Origin: Psilocybe azurescens | Lineage: Eukaryota > Basidiomycota > Agaricomycetes > Agaricales > Agrocybaceae | Direction of reading: 5' to 3' | Assembly (NCBI GenBank): GCA_023853785.1 | Contig: JAJIRX010000195.1 | Coordinates: 1 to 64,000, forward strand | DNA: 64,000 bases | Shown here: positions 60,101-64,000 of the stretch, piece by piece | Layout of the letters: every line of letters starts with the position of its first letter | Numbering within the stretch: the stretch's first letter is position 1 | Notes under the pieces: model-generated | Seen by the model: only the letters and a program-made list of their open reading frames with translations | Told to the model about the DNA's origin: nothing | Databases searched by the model: none | Program-made: the position numbers and the translations under genes

Positions 60101-60350
60101 GCGCACGGAAAAAGCTCGAACCTAGGAAATGCAGCGATTGTTTTTATTTCCATTTCGAAAATCATCCTAATTGCATGTGGAGAAAGGGAGTGGAAACAAT
60201 TGATACGAATTACAACCGATGTCGGGGAACAACTGAGAATATGCATCAATACCAGCACATACAAAAATACATTCCAACAATCCAATATGTAACATAGTCA
60301 GCTACTCCTGATACTGAAGTCCAATCTTCCGCTCCTTCATATGTGTCCGT
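57137..60350. other. Gene-poor 3.2 kb upstream of the cellobiohydrolase
   Basis: AT-rich, with frames of at most 129 codons and no recognised motifs. The first 1-2 kb is the probable regulatory region of the cellobiohydrolase. I see no RNA gene, no transposon remnant and no long repeats. Confidence 0.45.
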
Positions 60351-60850
60351 CTACTTTTTATCCACCAGTTTGTGTACGATGTCCACAGCTCTCTTAAACT
60401 TTACTTTGTCCTCATCGGTAGCCTGAACAGAACTGGTTCCACCTCCGCAGCCCTGAGGCCCACCATTGCACCACATAAGGTCATCGCTTCCCCAAGCGAT
60501 GCTGGTATCAAGCCCGTAGATATCCTCGCTGCCCGGGGGCAACTCGGTGGGTATAGTCTTCAAGATGCCGTACAATTCTTCGACGAGATCAGCAACGTCG
60601 CCTTCTTTGGAGTTTACGTCCTTAGGTGCAATGTCCTGCAGGCTAGCAGTACCGTCCTGCCTGACTGCAGCAGTGATTTTGAGGGTTTCGCTGTTCAGGG
60701 GCTGGGTGATGGTGTAGATGGCATTAGGGGTTGGGGGAGCAAAACCTCCGGTGATTCCTATATTTGTTGACTGGATGAGATACTGAGAAATGGTCAGAAA
60801 CGAGCAGCCTTACCGCTTTGAAGTCTCAAGGAATACTCTCCTACTGGCAT
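60351..60850 (-). CDS. Small hypothetical protein, two exons
   Basis: I do not recognise this gene. From ATG 60850 the protein begins MPVGEYSLRLQSG, crosses one intron (donor GTAAGG near 60814, acceptor ATATAG near 60757) and continues GGFAPPTPNAIYTITQPLN, then DLVEELYGILKTIPTELPPG, a Gly/Cys patch GPQGCGGGTSS, and ends FKRAVDIVHKLVDKK (TAG 60353-60351). About 147 residues, no signal peptide, no membrane span. The N-terminal strand pattern with NAIYTITQP resembles a small beta-rich (lectin-like) domain, but I cannot name a family. The two-exon chain and biased codon use support it as real. Confidence 0.7.
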
Positions 60851-61036
60851 TGTGGTTGTGGTGGTTAGTGGTTGAGAGGCGAAGTTGGCTGGAGAGCCTA
60901 GATAACGATCCATCAACATCAGACCTAATTTGGGGTTAGGGTCTTTCTGACGTCATGCTGCGCCTCCGCTGACAAGTCCTCCATATAAATCGCTTCATTA
61001 CGCTTCACTTTCTTTCTCAATACCACGACCATCATT
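60851..61036. promoter_or_regulatory. Short divergent promoter between two small-protein genes
   Basis: 186 bp separate minus start 60850 and plus start 61037. No TATA consensus is obvious. Confidence 0.5.
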
Positions 61037-61341
61037 ATGTCGTCTTCTAACACTTACTTTGGAGAGCCGCTACCTTCATATCCTCTTCAGACTCACTCCT
61101 CACCCACCAGGAATTCCCTCGTCGCAGAACAGCCTGCTGCTTTGCAAGCCATGTCTCTTGAATCCCCGCAGAATAAAGGAGAACAAAGTCAACCAGCAGC
61201 GAGACTGAGGGGAGGATGCATACCATGTCCTGTACGATTATCATCTCCTTGCTTTTGGTTGTTTGCACTCATATGCTTTGTTTTTTTACGAAGGACGGAG
61301 GCTGCTGTTATATTATACCATTGCCCTGCTGCTGCTGTTAA
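61037..61341 (+). CDS. Small protein with cysteine-rich CCCC tail
   Basis: Exon 1 (61037-61231, 65 codons) encodes MSSSNTYFGEPLPSYPLQTH, Ser/Pro/Gln-rich and hydrophilic, ending in RLRGGCIPCP. The 62 nt intron (61232-61293, GTACG...GAAG) joins exon 2 (61294-61341) coding DGGCCYIIPLPCCCC and TAA. The 80-residue protein therefore ends in CIPCP-DGGCCYII-x-x-PCCCC, with eight cysteines in its last ~20 residues. Small basidiomycete proteins with an RLRGG-x-C-x-PCP...CCCC tail are familiar to me but not functionally named. Such a tail is a plausible site of multiple palmitoylation or metal binding (inference). No signal peptide, so a cytosolic, membrane-attached protein is the likely form. Confidence 0.72.
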
Positions 61342-63752
61342 TTTGGCGACGAGAACACAGTTCTTCAACATAAACAATATGGAGTCCAGTTGGCAATTTA
61401 ATGACGTACGCAGGAGTAGGGTTTCCATTTGTTGTTGCGTCGCGTGAGAATTTGGAGGTGTATTTTAGATTTTGGCACAATTTCCGGGACCTGTCCCATG
61501 GACTTAACTTACCATACACGAGCTCTATTAAAGCATCATCATCGCAGTGTTTCGAAGGGTAATACTGTTCAATGCTACTCACTAATGATATCGATGACGT
61601 CGGTATTTATTTTGCAACCAGCCAAGCAGATGAAATAACGTACAGACTTTGTAAAGGTACGCTGCGAAAACTGGTAGTAGCGAAACCAGCCACCATAGAT
61701 CGACGTCGCGTACTAGTTTTGACAACCCTCAAATGTGGTTGAATAATTCTATGAGCAAATAGGCCTAAAAAACAACCAAGGTAAGTCCTATCCGGCGCGT
61801 GTGCCGCAGGTAGGAGATCTCGAAAGAGTGGATCTGGACTTCGATGCTTGGCATCACAGTCGTGGCGTTGCGACCTTCAGTACAAGTGTGACTTTGCAGC
61901 CAGTTTTCGCACACATGGCCGCAACGCAGCAGTTGGTTCATCTTTACAGGCAGAACAGAAGCGGTAGATACACTGCTGCGACATCGAGGATCAGGCATAC
62001 CTAGAGGAACGGAACGACGAAGAGGTCCAGATAGCACCATAAATATGCGCCATTCAGCTTTTTAGAAAGCCAGCCAACGCGACGGAGGTGGGGTTCAGAG
62101 AGATTCGTACCCTGAATATATCTTAAAGATATTCTTTTGATTTGCGCCAGAATAGACCATCACGAAGGGCGAATGAGAACATCTGACACAAACAAAGACA
62201 CGTATAAGGCCCCAATAGATGATTTTGTGTCTTCAGATATCAGGACTTGCGTAGGTGTGTCCGGAGCAACTATATGCATTTGTAGCCTGTCGTGTTAGAG
62301 CGACGAGCGAGGAACGTAAAAGTTGTTTCTTACCTGAGCACCCAGCAAAGCGAACCCCGTGGCATTGAATTCTGCTATTGAACCACAGGATCTAAGACAG
62401 TACAGTTCAGGCTCCATTTGACCCTTCATATCATCATCCCAACGGCGCCAGCACTGTCAAACGCAGGCGCTCTTCCAGCTGCTTCGACTTTTTTCCATGA
62501 ATGTTCGGTTGCGCGAGGGAAAGCTTAAAACAGACAGATGCGCCAATGGGAATGGAACATTGACATTCTAGCAGAATGGAGCCGAAAGACTGTAGCGACA
62601 GCGTCGCCCTCAGAATGCATCCAAAATCGAGATGATGTATATGGAGGAAAGGAAGCAGTCGAGCGTGAGTAAATCTCGATTTCGGCCATTGCGGGAGTCT
62701 GGATAATTACCGCAAACTTCTCTTCGCATTTCTCATGTTGACCTTACTATCTTCACAATTCGCATATTGCCCATACTCTTTCCATTCAATAACTTGACTT
62801 GACTCGGGAGAATTGTATAGATCGTGACGAGATTGACGACTCAAACCGAATACTGGAATACATATTTTAACTTTTGTGTCAGGCGATTCTAGTAACGGAT
62901 TCCTGGTGGGTCCTGGTATTCCTGTACTTTTGGAGGCTGGATAATTTTCAGATATTTTCCCAGTGTTCCCGGACGATGATCAGTCGCTGCGGAGCGGCCT
63001 GCGGCATTTCACTGGTATCTATGTGGCGGAATGTAACGCTTTTTACCCCGTGATATCCGAACTTTACTGGCATTTTCACAACTCGATCTCTAGATAGGGT
63101 ATCGATGGTCGAACGCGGATGAGGCTGAGGGCGTACAAGATATAGCCTTGTTCCAGCTTGATTCGAGCAGATCTCCTAGGCGCTCAGTTGAGACTGCCCG
63201 AGATTGGCAAGGACTGTTGATGGCTGTTAGCGAAATCTAATGGGCAGTGAATGCTGATACCAAGTGAATACAATTTCAGTTTGGCTATAACGATGATACT
63301 GTGCTGAAAGCCATTGGTTTCCATGTTCCTCTCAGGGTGATTCAAGATAGATACGTATACGCAGTACCCACTGACCTGGAAAGAGTCACCTGTGTTCATG
63401 TCCCCACACCACCTCTGTGAACTTGTACGACGCTTTAAGTAACAGTTGAAGCAGCTTCCAAGCCAACCAATAGCGCCGGATGATATGTAGCGCATGATTT
63501 GTCGAACGTTCTTAATAGTCATGGTAATCATGTTCTTTCCAATGACTTGGAAACAGAGTTTGCACTGATAGAAGTGAACGTGAACCTCGCTCAGGATTTA
63601 TTGGTTTGGTACGCTACGTGCTGTCAACCTGAATAATCAAAACGGTTGAAGTTTAATACCCAAATGTGGATCAGCAAGCCTGCTTGCTCGATGCTCAGCA
63701 GTTAAGTACCTTCCCTATAAACCTCTTGGATTTCATTTTCATTTGATCTCAG
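61342..63752. other. Right-hand gene-poor stretch
   Basis: 2.4 kb with frames up to 115 codons and no supported gene. The last few hundred bases may hold upstream exons of the gene at the right edge. Confidence 0.4.
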
Positions 63753-64000
63753 TCGTCTTGTATATGCAATGCCCTCACTCTTTGCTTGTAACCCACAAAG
63801 GCAATGGCCAGCAGACGCTGCTGTTCATCGATTATTTAATTGTTACAAACGGCACTTTCGCGACTGGCACTGCTGGTACTGCATCAACGTCGAAGAAAAC
63901 GCCTATAGGAGCGATTGTGGGTAGTGCTGTACGAGGAATAACGGTTGCCGCCTTCCTGATCCTGTCCTTGATGTGTCTGAGACGACGAAGAAGGCAAGAT
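63753..64000 (+). CDS. Single-pass transmembrane protein, truncated by the window end
   Basis: An exon starting after a CTCAG acceptor (~63752) reads LLVTHKGNGQQTLLFIDYLI, then a Thr/Gly/Ala-rich juxtamembrane segment (TNGTFATGTAGTASTSKKTP), a hydrophobic span (GAIVGSAVRGITVAAFLILS) and the stop-transfer RRRRRQ at the window end. The L-x-IDYxxV motif followed by a Ser/Thr-rich stalk, one helix and an Arg cluster is typical of a large family of Agaricomycete membrane-anchored beta-sandwich proteins of unknown function. The N-terminal exons lie upstream and were not resolved; the cytoplasmic tail lies outside the window. Confidence 0.7.

Overview
This 64 kb window is nuclear DNA from a filamentous fungus, almost certainly a mushroom-forming basidiomycete (Agaricomycetes). 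The genes are split by many short introns (about 48-63 nt, GT-AG, often with a CTAAC-like branch site). They include housekeeping genes (CDC20, an RSC7/Npl6 chromatin-remodelling subunit), a secreted GH7 cellobiohydrolase with a fungal cellulose-binding module, and several lineage-expanded families I associate with Agaricomycetes: caspase-like proteins, DUF6533-like membrane proteins, nucleotidyltransferase-like proteins and serine beta-lactamase-like hydrolases. The cellobiohydrolase suggests a plant-litter or wood decomposer.

Layout. 1-12 kb: a caspase-like gene whose 3' flank carries a 6.4 kb Tad1-like non-LTR retrotransposon, bounded by a perfect 15 bp target-site duplication and ending in poly(A); then a geranylgeranyl diphosphate synthase gene. 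12-21.5 kb: a small orphan gene, a LYR-motif protein, a basidiomycete family resembling PD-(D/E)XK proteins (frameshifted), two divergent genes sharing a 62 bp promoter gap (one a nucleotidyltransferase-like protein with an unusual intron), and a nuclear Rrn9-like protein. 21.8-28.2 kb: three head-to-tail serine beta-lactamase-like genes. 29-43 kb: DUF6533-like seven-helix-type membrane proteins (one on plus, three in tandem on minus, two of these damaged), CDC20, a zinc-finger fragment and another membrane protein. 43-55 kb: a fourth beta-lactamase-like gene, a CorA-like channel protein, an amidase pseudogene, RSC7, a beta-lactamase relic and a fifth full-length copy. 55-64 kb: the GH7 cellobiohydrolase, a long gene-poor stretch, two small-protein genes and the truncated start of a transmembrane protein running off the right edge.

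How it fits together. This is not a co-regulated pathway. It is ordinary conserved genes with accessory families multiplying between them. Two families, the beta-lactamase-like hydrolases (five genes and a relic) and the DUF6533-like membrane proteins (four genes), have grown by local duplication, and several copies show early or late decay. The most interesting signals are a beta-lactamase-like copy that keeps its frame but has lost both the nucleophile serine and the catalytic-type tyrosine, a possible AT-AC intron that restores the DxD motif of a nucleotidyltransferase-like protein, a start-codon loss in a tandem membrane-protein copy, and the clean retrotransposon insertion just past a stop codon. 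Apparent single-base frameshifts recur in several otherwise conserved genes, so assembly indels must be excluded before calling all of them pseudogenes. Exon boundaries were read by eye from frame continuity and splice signals.
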